Assembly: GCF_041146795.1 (NCBI RefSeq) | Contig: NC_135182.1 | Location: 6,334,009 to 6,398,008 of the forward strand | Direction of reading: 5' to 3' | DNA: 64,000 nt | Source of the DNA: Maylandia zebra | Taxonomy: Eukaryota > Chordata > Actinopteri > Cichliformes > Cichlidae | In this document: one piece after another, positions 1-11,300 of the stretch | Numbering within the stretch: position 1 is the stretch's first letter | Layout of the letters: each line of letters opens with the position of its first letter | Program-made: the position numbers and the translations under genes | Notes under the pieces: generated by a model | What the model saw: only the letters and a program-made list of their open reading frames with translations | Databases searched by the model: none | What the model was told of the DNA's origin: nothing

Positions 1-332
1 TGACTGTAGCTTCTACCTGGTGACAAAATGTTCTTTCTGGCTTAAAATGGCTGTTAACTGAGATCACTCATAAGAGATATGTTTGACATATGTTTCACAG
101 AAAATAGGCCAACAAGTAATTTACAACTAATTAAAAACCTACAATCATTTTTTGGCAAATACCAGAAATCACTTTTTGTCTAGCTGTCCAGAGACAGGAG
201 GGTCTGGCAGTAAGTAGTTGGAACAATGCTGGGGATAAATAAGCATGTTTATGCATGCATCTGTGTGTTAAGACCATTACACAACAATCTATTGTGAAAA
301 AACAATGTGAAATTCAGATTTTGTTGCGTAAT

Positions 333-333
<1 letters not shown>

Positions 334-414
<81 letters not shown>
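334..414. repeat. (CA)n microsatellite
   Basis: About 40 uninterrupted CA dinucleotides. The long His/Thr reading frame through it is an artefact of the repeat. Confidence 0.97.
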
Positions 415-416
<2 letters not shown>

Positions 417-839
417 AATGGGGTTTGTTTTTGCAGAAAATCCACCCTAAAAAAATCTATTGTGACAAAAAAGTCAATATCAAGCCATGATGAGACATTC
501 TGGGTTCATCCAGAATCCAGTTCCCAAAGCAGCAGCAGGGTTGGATAGTTCTTGTATATGTTTCATGTTGGCCAGTTTGAACTCCTGCTGGCAGAACTGG
601 GACCACATCTGAGGAGGCAGAGAAATAATCTCAGAGCTGGCAGACCTGGAGCAGTGTCTCGTGTCTTAAGTAAAATAGTATTATTTTACTATTTGGATAT
701 TCAGTACCAGTGTGCACTTTGAGTTACAACACACTAGTTGGCAAATGCAGTGTTCTGATTGGTCTGATTGATTTTTTTAGAGCTAAAAAAAAGATAAATA
801 AAAAAATCAAGCTTGGTTTGAAAAAACATAAATGCCATT

Positions 840-1025
840 AGGTGTGAATGTGCGAGTGAATGTGAGCGCGAATGGTTGTCTGTCCCTGTGTGTTGGCCCT
901 GCGACAGACTGGCCACCTGTCCAGAGTGTACCCCGCCTCTTGCCCTATGACAGCTGGGATAGGCTCCAGCGCCCCCCGCGACCCTGAAAAGAAGAAGCGG
1001 AAGCGAATGGATGGATGGATGGAGT
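840..1025 (+). repeat. Dispersed fish repeat (SINE/LINE-tail-like)
   Basis: Contains the stretch reading tgttggccctgcgacag, then ggtgtacc-like and gctgggataggctccagc, ending in an ATGG microsatellite tail (atggatggatgg). I recognise this as a common interspersed repeat of teleost genomes; the exact family name is not certain. It lies in the presumed downstream pla1a intron. Confidence 0.6.
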
Positions 1026-1103
1026 CAAAGGCTATTTCATGGGCAGGTTTAGGCAGTTCCTTCGTTATGTCATTATCAGTTAAGCAGATAAAATGATAAA
1101 AGG

Positions 1104-1600
1104 CCTGGAGTTGATTTGATGTGTGGTGCTTGCATTTGGAAGATTTTGGTGTGAACAGCAACACAAAGAAAGCACTGGTGACCTCAGCAATGCACAAAGA
1201 CCTGGACGTCCACAGAAGACAACAGTGGTAGATGATCGCAGAATCATTTCCATGGTGAAGAGAAACCCCTCAACAACAGCCAACCAAGTGAACAACACTC
1301 TCCAGCAGGTTGAAATATCGATATCCAAAGAGAAGACTGCACGAAAGTAAATACAGAGGATTCACTGCAAGGTGCAGGCCACACATAAGCCTCAAGAACA
1401 AAAGTGCTAGATTGGACTTTGCTAAAAAACAAAATCTTAAAAAAGCCAGCACATTTCTGGAAAAATATTCTTTGGAAAGATGAAACCAAGTTCAACTTCT
1501 ATTACAATGATGTCAAGAAAAAAGTGTGGAGAAGGCGCGGAACAGCTCGTGATCCAAAAAACCCACATCATCTGTAAAATGCGGCGGCGGCAGTGTGATG
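1104..1600 (+). pseudogene. Tc1-like transposase remnant, left part (interrupted by a LINE)
   Basis: Frames here read QRPGRPQKTTVVDDRRII, VKRNPSTTANQVNNTLQ, then RGFTARCKPHISLKNKSAR-type text, WKNILWKDETKFNFYYND and TSSVKCGGGSVMM. This is the paired-like DNA-binding half and the first DDE segment of a Tc1/mariner transposase, with frameshifts. At GGGSVMM the match stops and the LINE 5' end begins. The missing continuation is found 3.4 kb away, after the LINE tail. Confidence 0.8.
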
Positions 1601-4600
1601 ATGGCGCCGTTGAGTTCGGCTGCCGTCCTGGTAGCTCCGCGACGACTGTGCTTTTATTTTGCTCTATCTATGTTTTTCATTGGTCTTTTTGCTCGTGCTG
1701 CACAAGGTCTGACTCAATATGACCTTGGCACACTACTGGACATAGGACAATACTTCCCACTTACCTCTGCTACGGTGCTTGATACAACGTCGTGGCCGAA
1801 AGAGATCCTCCGTGATGAGAACAATGACCCCAGAGGTCGCCGGAGTCCAAGGAGACGGCAACACAGGGGACGAAGAGCAGGGGTCCGGAACAGGCTGCGT
1901 ACCAGAGCACACCGTCCTCCATTGCCTAGCATATTGCTAGCCAACGTCCAGTCACTTGAGAACAAGCTGGACGATATTAGGGCGAGAACCAGGTACCAGC
2001 GAGACATCAGGGACTGCAACATCTTCTGCCTGACTGAAACCTGGCTGACCAGCTCTGTGCCGGACCACGCGATAACCCCGGCGGAATCATTCTCTGTTTT
2101 CCGCACGGATAGAACCGCGGAGTCCGGTAAATTGCGGGGTGGAGGGGTTTGCTTTATGGTCAATAACAGATGGTGTAACCCTTGGAATATCACGGTCCTG
2201 TCCCGGTCATGCTCACCCCACCTGGAGCTTCTCACCATTCTCTGTCGGCCATTCTATCTCCCCAGGGAGTTCACTGCTGTGATCATCTCTGCGATTTACA
2301 TCCCGCCACAAGCGGACAACAACAAGGCGCTATCGGACCTCCATGATGTGTTGAGCGGCCATCAGGCTAAACATCCAGACGCCGCCCTCATTGTGGCGGG
2401 GGATTTTAATAGGGCTAAATTAAAACAGGTCATGCCTAACTTTCACCAGCATGTCACCTGTCCCACCAGAGGCAACAACACGCTGGACCACTGTTACAGT
2501 TCTTTTAAAGGCGGCTACAAAGCCATCTCTCTACCGGCTTTTGGGAAATCAGACCACGCCGCCATCTTACTCGCACCGGAATATAAACAAAGGCTTCATC
2601 AGGAAGCCCCGGTGACACGAAAGGTCAGACGCTGGACTGTCCAATCAGAGGCGACGCTGCAGGACGCACTCGGTGACGTAGACTGGGATGTATTCCAGGA
2701 TACTTCCGTAAACATTGACGAGTTCGCGGACACAGCGATTAGCTTCATTGGAATGCTAGTGGATACCATCATCCCCTCGGCTACAATCCGGATTTTTCCC
2801 AACCAAAAACCTTGGGTTGACTCTACTGTCAGGAGAGCTCTCAAAGCACGGACCACTGCCTATAAAAATGGGCTCACATCGGGTGATATGACCAGCTACA
2901 AAGCAGCTTCTTATGGTTTAAGGAAGACTGTGAAAGCGGCTAAGAGGCGCTATAAGGACAATGTGGAGTCGCATTTCCAACACGGTAACTCCCGACGTAT
3001 ATGGGACGGGCTACGAAAAATCACAGATTATAAACCCAGCACTGTGAGATGTATGAAACCAGAATTAGCTGACGACCTCAATGCCTTTTTTGCGCTTTTC
3101 GAGGTGCCTGCTGTGGCAGCAATTCAGAGCTCCGCACCTGCCCCCGCTGCTGAACCAGCACCATTGATACTCTCTGAGCATGATGTGAGGAGAGCTCTGA
3201 GGGCAACAAACTGCAGGAAGGCAGCGGGACCAGATAGCATACCGGGACGTGTGCTAAGAGTATGTGCAGATCAGCTGACCACAGTTTTCACTAGCCTCTT
3301 CAATGCCTCTCTGGCTCAGCAGGTAGTCCCCACCTGCTTTAAAACATCAGTGATTGTTCCGATCCCGAAGAACACCCGCCCAGCCAGCCTAAATGATTAT
3401 CGCCCAGTAGCCCTAACATCTGTAGTGATGAAGTGTTTTGAGAGGCTCATGAAACCCTTCATCAGTTCCCTCCTTCCTCCCGACTTCGACTCACTGCAGT
3501 TTGCATACCGGACAAACAGATCTACCGGAGATGCTGTAGCACAGGTCCTGCATACCACACTGAGCCATCTAGATGAGGGATGTGGGAACTATGTGAGAAT
3601 GCTGTTTATAGATTACAGCTCAGCATTCAACACCATAGTTCCCCACACCCTCTCGGGTAAGCTCCAAGATCTGGGATTCAGTACATCTTTGTGCAGGTGG
3701 ATTTATAGCTTCCTGACCACGAGACCACAGTCAGTGAGAATAGGGGATGTGTACTCCCATACACTCTCATTGAACATAGGGGCCCCCCAGGGATGTGTAC
3801 TGAGCCCCCTTCTCTACTCCCTCTACACCGCGGACTGCACGGCCAGACACCCCACTAATTCCATTGTGAAGTTTGCTGACGACACAGTGGTGGTGGGACT
3901 CATCTCTGGGAACGACGAGACGGCCTACCAGAGTGAGGTGGATGGACTAGCAAAGTGGTGTGTGGCAAATCACCTCTCCATGAACATCAGTAAAACAAAG
4001 GAGATGGTGATTGACTTCAGAAAACAGAGAGGTGAGAAAACTCACACCCCAATTCAGATCTATGGAACCCCTGTGGAGAGAGTCTCCAACTTCAAATACC
4101 TCGGTGTCCACATCAACGAGGACCTCACTTGGAGTACACACACGGACTTCCTCATTAGTAAAGGCAGACAGCGCCTCTATCACCTGAGGCGTCTAAAGAG
4201 GTTTAAGATCTCCAAGAATATACAGAGGAGATTCTACACTGGTGTCATTGAGAGCATCCTGTGCAACAACATCATGGTGTGGTACGGGAACTGCACAGTA
4301 CAGCAACAGAAAGCCCTGCAGAGGGTTGTGCGCACAGCTGAACGCACTATGGGAACATCTCTACCAGCACTGCAGGACATCTATGCTGAAAGGTGCAGAT
4401 CCAGGGCCATCAGGATCATTAGGGATTCTAGCCATCCCGCCCACAAACTGTTCAGGCCACTGAGGTCAGGGAAGCGCCTCTGTAGCCTGAAAACAAGAAC
4501 AGAAAGGTTCAGGAGGAGTTTTTACCCACAAACTGTGAGACTCCTCAACCAAAACACAAACCGGACAACATGATGGACAATCTCACACACAGTACATAAT

Positions 4601-4962
4601 TTGCACTTTATCTTTCTTCTCTGAACCTTATCCGTACCTTATTATATACATCTGTACTATGTAAATATGTATATTTTTATAGTCTTCTCATTCAACTCAT
4701 TACAGTGCAATATCTTGCACGTCATGGATATATATTTATAAGCACAAACATATGGACTTTTACATTGTTTTTTTTATATATTTTTTTACTTTTAACTTTT
4801 GTTTCTTTTCCTTTTTTTCTTAGCTTATGTAAAATCCTTTTTAGCATGTTTGCACAGTCGGGGGGAGTACTTTTTTAGCCAGAAAAAACATTTCACTGTA
4901 TGTTGTACCAGCTATAACTACATGTGACAAATAAATAAAGAATTGAATTGAATTGAATTGAA
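1601..4962 (+). mobile_element. Full-length L2/Rex1-like LINE with intact endonuclease-RT ORF
   Basis: One ORF of about 990 residues (start near 1601, stop at 4573) without breaks. The first part is an apurinic endonuclease domain: SILLANVQSLENKLD, CLTETWL, VAGDFNRAKLKQ, and GKSDHAAILL near the end. The reverse transcriptase part has AAGPDSIPGRVLR, NDYRPVALTSVVMKCFERL, FIDYSSAFNTIVPHTL, GAPQGCVLSPLLYSLYT and the catalytic KFADDTVVVG. The 3' UTR ends in an (AATTG)n tail at 4941-4962. Text and tail fit the CR1-Jockey superfamily, L2/Rex1-like; the exact clade needs a tree. The frame can be extended to 1595 only through flanking Tc1 sequence, so I place the real start at the Met near 1601. An intact ORF suggests recent insertion. 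Confidence 0.85.
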
Positions 4963-5050
4963 TGACTGCCAGTGGCACTGGGACGCTAGTGTTATTTGAA
5001 AGAGAAGATTTGATTGTTCTTGAGAACATTAGAGTCTTTCAAAGCTTTGA
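4963..5050 (+). pseudogene. Tc1-like transposase remnant, right part
   Basis: Directly after the LINE tail the sequence reads TASGTGTLVLFER, which in Tc1 transposases follows the GGGSVM(M)W block found at 1580-1600. Homology fades after about 5050. Both halves flank the LINE in the same orientation, which is the signature of a nested insertion. Confidence 0.7.
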
Positions 5051-5341
5051 TGTCATCAGGCATTTTGAATAATATGCACAACCAATGTGTTTTATCACAC
5101 CTCAAACTCAAACAAAAGCACATTCATATCTTTGTGTGCCTTAGTAAAGCGTAATGTTACAGTTCCACAGTTGCTCTTTGTTCATAACTTCCAGTAATGA
5201 GAAAAAAAACAGAAGTCATCAGCCTGGCTGATCTGTCAATGATGCTTTCTAAGGGGTTTCATGTAGTTACAACAACAGTAAGTGGTCTAAGCCATGTTAG
5301 TGATGGAAATAAACTTGCAGGTTAAGTTAACGTTTTCTCAC

Positions 5342-8300
5342 AGTCAGAGTCTGTGTGGATGGCATCCACAAACTGAGCGTCAGAAGGGTCCAACCGGCTA
5401 TAGGTGTCCGCTCCTTTAAACATGGGTCCAGCAGGGTCCAGGCCTGTTTGAAAGTTTAATATCTTTTAGATTAAGCACATGCCATGAAATTTTATATTAC
5501 TAGCCCTCTGATGGTCATCGTCAAAATAGGGACCCTTTTGGGTCCCCTTGGATTTTTGATTCTCAATATATCAGTCATTTTAAAGACTAGTTGCATGAAA
5601 CTTGGCTAGGAGTTGCATTTTAGCATTATTTTTAAAATTCATTGATCCCCTCTATGGTGTTGTGTATAGTAAAGGAGATTCACATAAGTGTTACCATCTG
5701 TGGTCCTCGTACCATTTTGGGTCCCATTGACTCCCATTATAATCACATATTTTCGATATACTGTAATCCTGACATGTGATAATTTTTTTCTCGTGAATAC
5801 CTAATGGATCTAAGCCTCAGGCTTCAAAATAAAGGAAAAATATGTTTCGGATCCAATGAGCACAATATTAGGTACAGCACCACCATAGACATTTTCAGTG
5901 GTTTTGAATGCAGGACATGGTTATCTTATTATGCAAAATACATGACAATAAAACAGCTGACCACCATAAAATAGTCTCGATGTAGTGGAACTGATATAAG
6001 AGAGTGGTGTGAATGTGATTGAGAATATATTTATAATATATATTACGGGTTTCCCCCCCCCCCCCCCCCACCCCCAAAATAAATAAATAAAAAATAAACA
6101 GGGGTCTTTATGACAATAAAGCTATAAAAACATAAAAAATATTTACAAATTTATGAAAAACTTTATATCTGTGGTTAGGTCTGAAGTTGTTTAAAAGATC
6201 TGATGTGAAAAAAAATGAAAAAACAATTCATAAAATTCATTGCTATATCACCTTTTGGATGGGGACCATTTTGGGTCCCGAGGGATACCAATGGAAGTAT
6301 ATTGCAAAAACTCTTATTGCTCCAAAAATAATAATGCATCCAAATCAATTCTATTCTGAATTCTTTACCTATCCAAGGCTCTAATAACCTCATGCCAAGT
6401 AGTTCCATTTGCAACTCATTTTTTGAAAATATTGCATATTATGGTTTTTTACCCCCCAAAATAAAAAATAAACAGGGGTCTTTATGACAATAAAGCCATA
6501 AAAACCTAAAAAATATGAAAAAAATTATGAAAAACTTTATATCAGTGGATAGGTCTGAAGTTGTTTAAAAGATCTGGTGTGAAAAAAACTGGAAAAAAAA
6601 TTCATAAAATCCATTGCTATATCACCTTTTGGATGGGGACCATTTTGGGTCCCGAGGACCATAAAAGGGTGTAAATTTGAAAAACTCTTATTGCTCCAAA
6701 AATAATAATGCATCCAAATCAATTCTATTCTGAATTCTTTACCTATCCAAGGCTCTAATAACCTCATGCCAAGTAGTTCCATTTGCAACTCATTTTTTGA
6801 AAATATTGCATATTATGGTTTTTTACCCCCCAAAGAAAATAAACAGGGGTCTTTATGACAATAAAGCCATAAAAACATAAAAAATATTGAGAAAATTATG
6901 AAAAACTTTATATCAGTGGATAGGTCTGAAGTTGTTTAAAAGATCTGGTGTGAAAAAAACTGGAAAAAAAATTCATAAAATCCATTGCTATATCACCTTT
7001 TGGATGGGGACCATTTTGGGTCCCGAGGACCATAAAAGGGTGTAAATTTGAAAAACTCTTATTGCTCCAAAAATAATAATGCATCCAAATCAATTCTATT
7101 CTGAATTCTTTACCTATCCAAGGCTCTAATAACCTCATGCCAAGTAGTTCCATTTGCAACTCATTTTTTGAAAATATTGCATATTATGGTTTTTTACCCC
7201 CCAAAATAAAAAATAAACAGGGGTCTTTATGACAATAACGCCATAAAAACCTAAAAAAATGTAAAAGAAAATTATGAAAAACTTTATATCAGTGGATAGG
7301 TCTGAAGTTGTTTAAAAGATCTGATGTGAAAAAAAATGAAAAATTAATTCATATATGATATTGCTATATCACCTTTTGGATGGGGACCCCTTTGGGTCCC
7401 AAGGGATACCAATGGATGTATACTGTAAAAACTCTTATTGCTCCAAAAATAATAATGCAGCCAAATCAATTCTGTTATGAATTCTTTACCTATCCAAGGC
7501 TCTAATAACCTCATGCCAAGTAGTTCCATTTGCAACTCATTTTTTAAAAATATTGCATATTATGGTTTTTTACCCCCCAAAAAACAGGGGTTTTTATGAC
7601 AATAAAGCCATAAAAACCTAAAAAATATGAAAAAAATTATGAAAAACTTTATATCAGTGGATAGGTCTGAAGTTGTTTAAAAGATCTGATGTGAAAAAAA
7701 ATGAAAAAAAAATTCATAAAATCCATTGCTATATCACCTTTTGGATGGGGACCATTTTGGGTCCCGAGGACCATAAAAGGGTGTAAATTTGAAAAACTCT
7801 TATTGCTCCAAAAATAATAAAGTATCCAAATCAATTCTGTTATGAATTTTTTACCTATCCAAGGCTCTAATAACCTCATGCCAAGTAGTTCCATTTGCAA
7901 CTCATTTTTTAAAAATATTGCATATTATGATTTTTTACCCCCCCAAAAACAGGGGTTTTTATGACAATAAAGCCATAAAAACCTAAAAAATATTAAAAAA
8001 ATTATGAAAAACTTTATATCAGTGGATAGGTCTGAAGTTGTTTAAAAGATCTGATGTGAAAAAAAATGAAAAAAAAATTCATAAAATCCATTGCTATATC
8101 ACCTTTTGGATGGGGACCATTTTGGGTCCCGAGGACCATAAAAGGGTGTAAATTTGAAAAACTCTTATTGCTCCAAAAATAATAAAGTATCCAAATCAAT
8201 TCTGTTATGAATTTTTTACCTATCCAAGGCTCTAATAACCTCATGCCAAGTAGTTCCATTTGCAACTCATTTTTTAAAAATATTGCATATTATGATTTTT

Positions 8301-11300
8301 TACCCCCCAAAAAACAGGGGTTTTTATGACAATAAAGCCATAAAAACCTAAAAAATATGAAAAAAATTATGAAAAACTTTATATCAGTGGATAGGTCTGA
8401 AGTTGTTTAAAAGATCTGATGTGAAAAAAAATGAAAAAAAAATTCATAAAATCCATTGCTATATCACCTTTTGGATGGGGACCATTTTGGGTCCCGAGGA
8501 CCATAAAAGGGTGTAAATTTGAAAAACTCTTATTGCTCCAAAAATAATAAAGTATCCAAATCAATTCTGTTATGAATTTTTTACCTATCCAAGGCTCTAA
8601 TAACCTCATGCCAAGTAGTTCCATTTGCAACTCATTTTTTAAAAATATTGCATATTATGATTTTTTACCCCCCAAAAAACAGGGGTTTTTATGACAATAA
8701 AGCCATAAAAACCTAAAAAATATGAAAAAAATTATGAAAAACTTTATATCAGTGGATAGGTCTGAAGTTGTTTAAAAGATCTGATGTGAAAAAAACTGAA
8801 AAAAAAATTCATAAAATCCATTGCTATATCACCTTTTGGATGGGGACCATTTTGGGTCCCGAGGACCATAAAAGGGTGTAAATTTGAAAAACTCTTATTG
8901 CTCCAAAAATAATAATGCATCCAAATCAATTCTGTTATGAATTTTTTACCTATCCAAGGCTCTAATAACCTCATGCCAAGTAGTTCCATTTGCAACTCAT
9001 TTTTTAAAAATATTGCATATTGTGATTTTTTACCCCCCAAAAAACAGGGGTTTTTATGACAATAAAGCCATAAAAACCTAAAAAATATGAAAAAAATTAT
9101 GAAAAACTTTATATCAGTGGATAGGTCTGAAGTTGTTTAAAAGATCTGATGTGAAAAAAAATGAAAAAAAAATTCATAAAATCCATTGCTATATCACCTT
9201 TTGGATGGGGACCATTTTGGGTCCCGGCGACCGTGAAAGGGTGTAAATTTTGACGGCTATCCAAGGGCTAGAAACAACAAAAAGAGTCATTTTTCTCCAG
9301 TAGTCTCATAATGAAAGAACTTCAACTATGGTCAGTGTAGTACACATTAGTGCATTGTCCTGCTTTGTGTTTAAAATGTCAAACAGTGTCCCCATGTCCT
9401 GGGAACATAACTAGTCTTTTTATATGAGGTTTTTAGTTTGGATTTTATGGTTGTAGTTTATTCTCTACATATTCAGTGACCGTTTGTAAGGCAGAGGTTT
9501 GGCAGGACTGAAGAGTAAAAAAAAAATGGGAACAGTAGGAGAGAGGAAGCGAGAGAAAGTAAATATTCAATTAAATGTTCAGTAAACAGTGAGTTTAGCT
9601 TTAAAGTTTATGAACTCTACCAGTCACAAAAAACAATAACAAAATCCAAAAAACCGTCCTGATTAACTGACCATCAAACCAACAAGCAAGTCAAACAACC
9701 ATTGTGCCTGCCAACCAACCAACTAACCAACCCACCCATCCTGTGGACCACCCATTCAATCAACAATAAGCTAAGGGGACATTTAGTGAAAGCTTTTGAA
9801 TTTCTTTATTCATCAGCTTGGTGTCATTTTCAAATTTTATTCTTGTTGGGATCAGTGAAGCCTCTGATTTAACCCCACACAAGTCTGTGTCATCAGACAA
9901 AAAGACCTGATATTATCAACTGAACAGTGGTGTATTGTGCTGGTGGTGCTCTGCTGAAAGGGACTGAGCCTTGTCAAAACACTTCACAGTGTCTCTTTTC
10001 AATGTACTGTTGTTCTTTGAAGAGCCCTGCTAATTTTTCAGGGTCTCACTGAGATCTGTGAGAGCCTGTGCTGTGAAAACCTTCACTGTCTTCAATCCTG
10101 TTGTCTCCTTATTTCTGTAAACCCAATACCAGCTACCAGCAACCTAAACTTTATTTCCACCACAAGGAGTATTATTCTGAGGTGGAGCACATGTGCAATG
10201 ACTTTTTAAGTGTGCAGCTGTGTTTCCAATTCAGTTTTACATTGCAAGAGATAATATGTATGTAAGGTGTCTGATCTCACCTGTGATTCTTCCTATTTTC
10301 CCTTCGAACAAAGTTCCCACAAAACCAGCGACATGTGCCCCGAGACTGACCCCGATAAAGTGGAAGGATTGGAGTCTGCAGCCATGATTCTGTTGGAGAA
10401 GACAATCGCAAGAATAGACTCTGTATTTTTTTCATAGACTACATAATATCTAGAAAATACTTCTGTAAAGAGTAAAATGAATTGTGCCTTTACATTGCTC
10501 AGGGTCGTATTGTGGCTAACGAGCATTTGAACAGCTTCGCACCTGCAGCTGATTGATGAGGACAGAAATCTGTATGGCCACCTCTCTGTAGATCTCTACC
10601 ACCAGGTTGTAGGCAAAGGACGCACTGCGGACCCAGTCCACCACCACCACATTCACATCTTGAGATCTTAAAAGCGCCTGGCCTAACCTCTTCACCCAGG
10701 AGGGCTTACTCCCCCGGGCCCTGCAAGGATGGGTTGAGGTCAGAAGGCAATTAATAGTATATTAATATTAAAAGTCTAGTTAATAACTACTAAATTCTCT
10801 TTATAAACTACACTAAGCTGATGAGCTTTTAAAATGTATTCCATTACAGATTACAGAATACATGCCCCAAAATGTATTCTGTAACGTATTCCGTTATATA
10901 CGTTACTCAATGAGAGTAACGTATTCTGAATACTTTGGATTACTTAATATATTATCATGCTTTTTACAACTACGTGAATGTATTATTGCTGTGATTTATT
11001 ACTGTTACTGAAGGTCCACGGCTCCGAACCATAGTAAAGGGACCTCTGGCTAATACGTTGGTTCCGTGTCAGGCTCGTAGCCGAAAAATAGCTTTACTTT
11101 GTTGTCTGGGTCAACTTTGCTTGAGAGAGGCGTTGAAAGGCTGCTCCAACAGAACTTATTGTTTTCGGAGGAAAACACGAACACAGCGCATTGAGTCTTA
11201 ATAGCTTACTTACAACTGGGCTCGTCAGGCACTCTTCTTGGCTGCAGTGGTTATTATTATATTTACATGCTTCCAGCTCCCGTTTTTGCTCGATGACAAC

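Noticed and set aside
255..548. 97-codon ORF with a His/Thr repeat
   Set aside because: Translation of a CA microsatellite; no supporting domain.
480..660. Possible next pla1a exon (strong minus-strand acceptor tctgcctcctcag at about 610)
   Set aside because: The translated text does not resemble the expected lipase segment in any frame, so it was not added to the gene.
1714..2238. 174-codon minus-strand ORF
   Set aside because: Antisense shadow of the intact LINE ORF.
6175..9040. Repeated 79-98 codon minus-strand frames starting MQMELLG, looking like a tandem gene family
   Set aside because: They are copies of one open stretch within the tandem repeat unit; no start context, splice signals or known domain, and conservation follows the DNA repeat itself.
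6095..9250. CRISPR-like repeat structure
   Set aside because: Unit length (365 bp or more) and absence of short repeats with unique spacers rule it out; the genome is eukaryotic.
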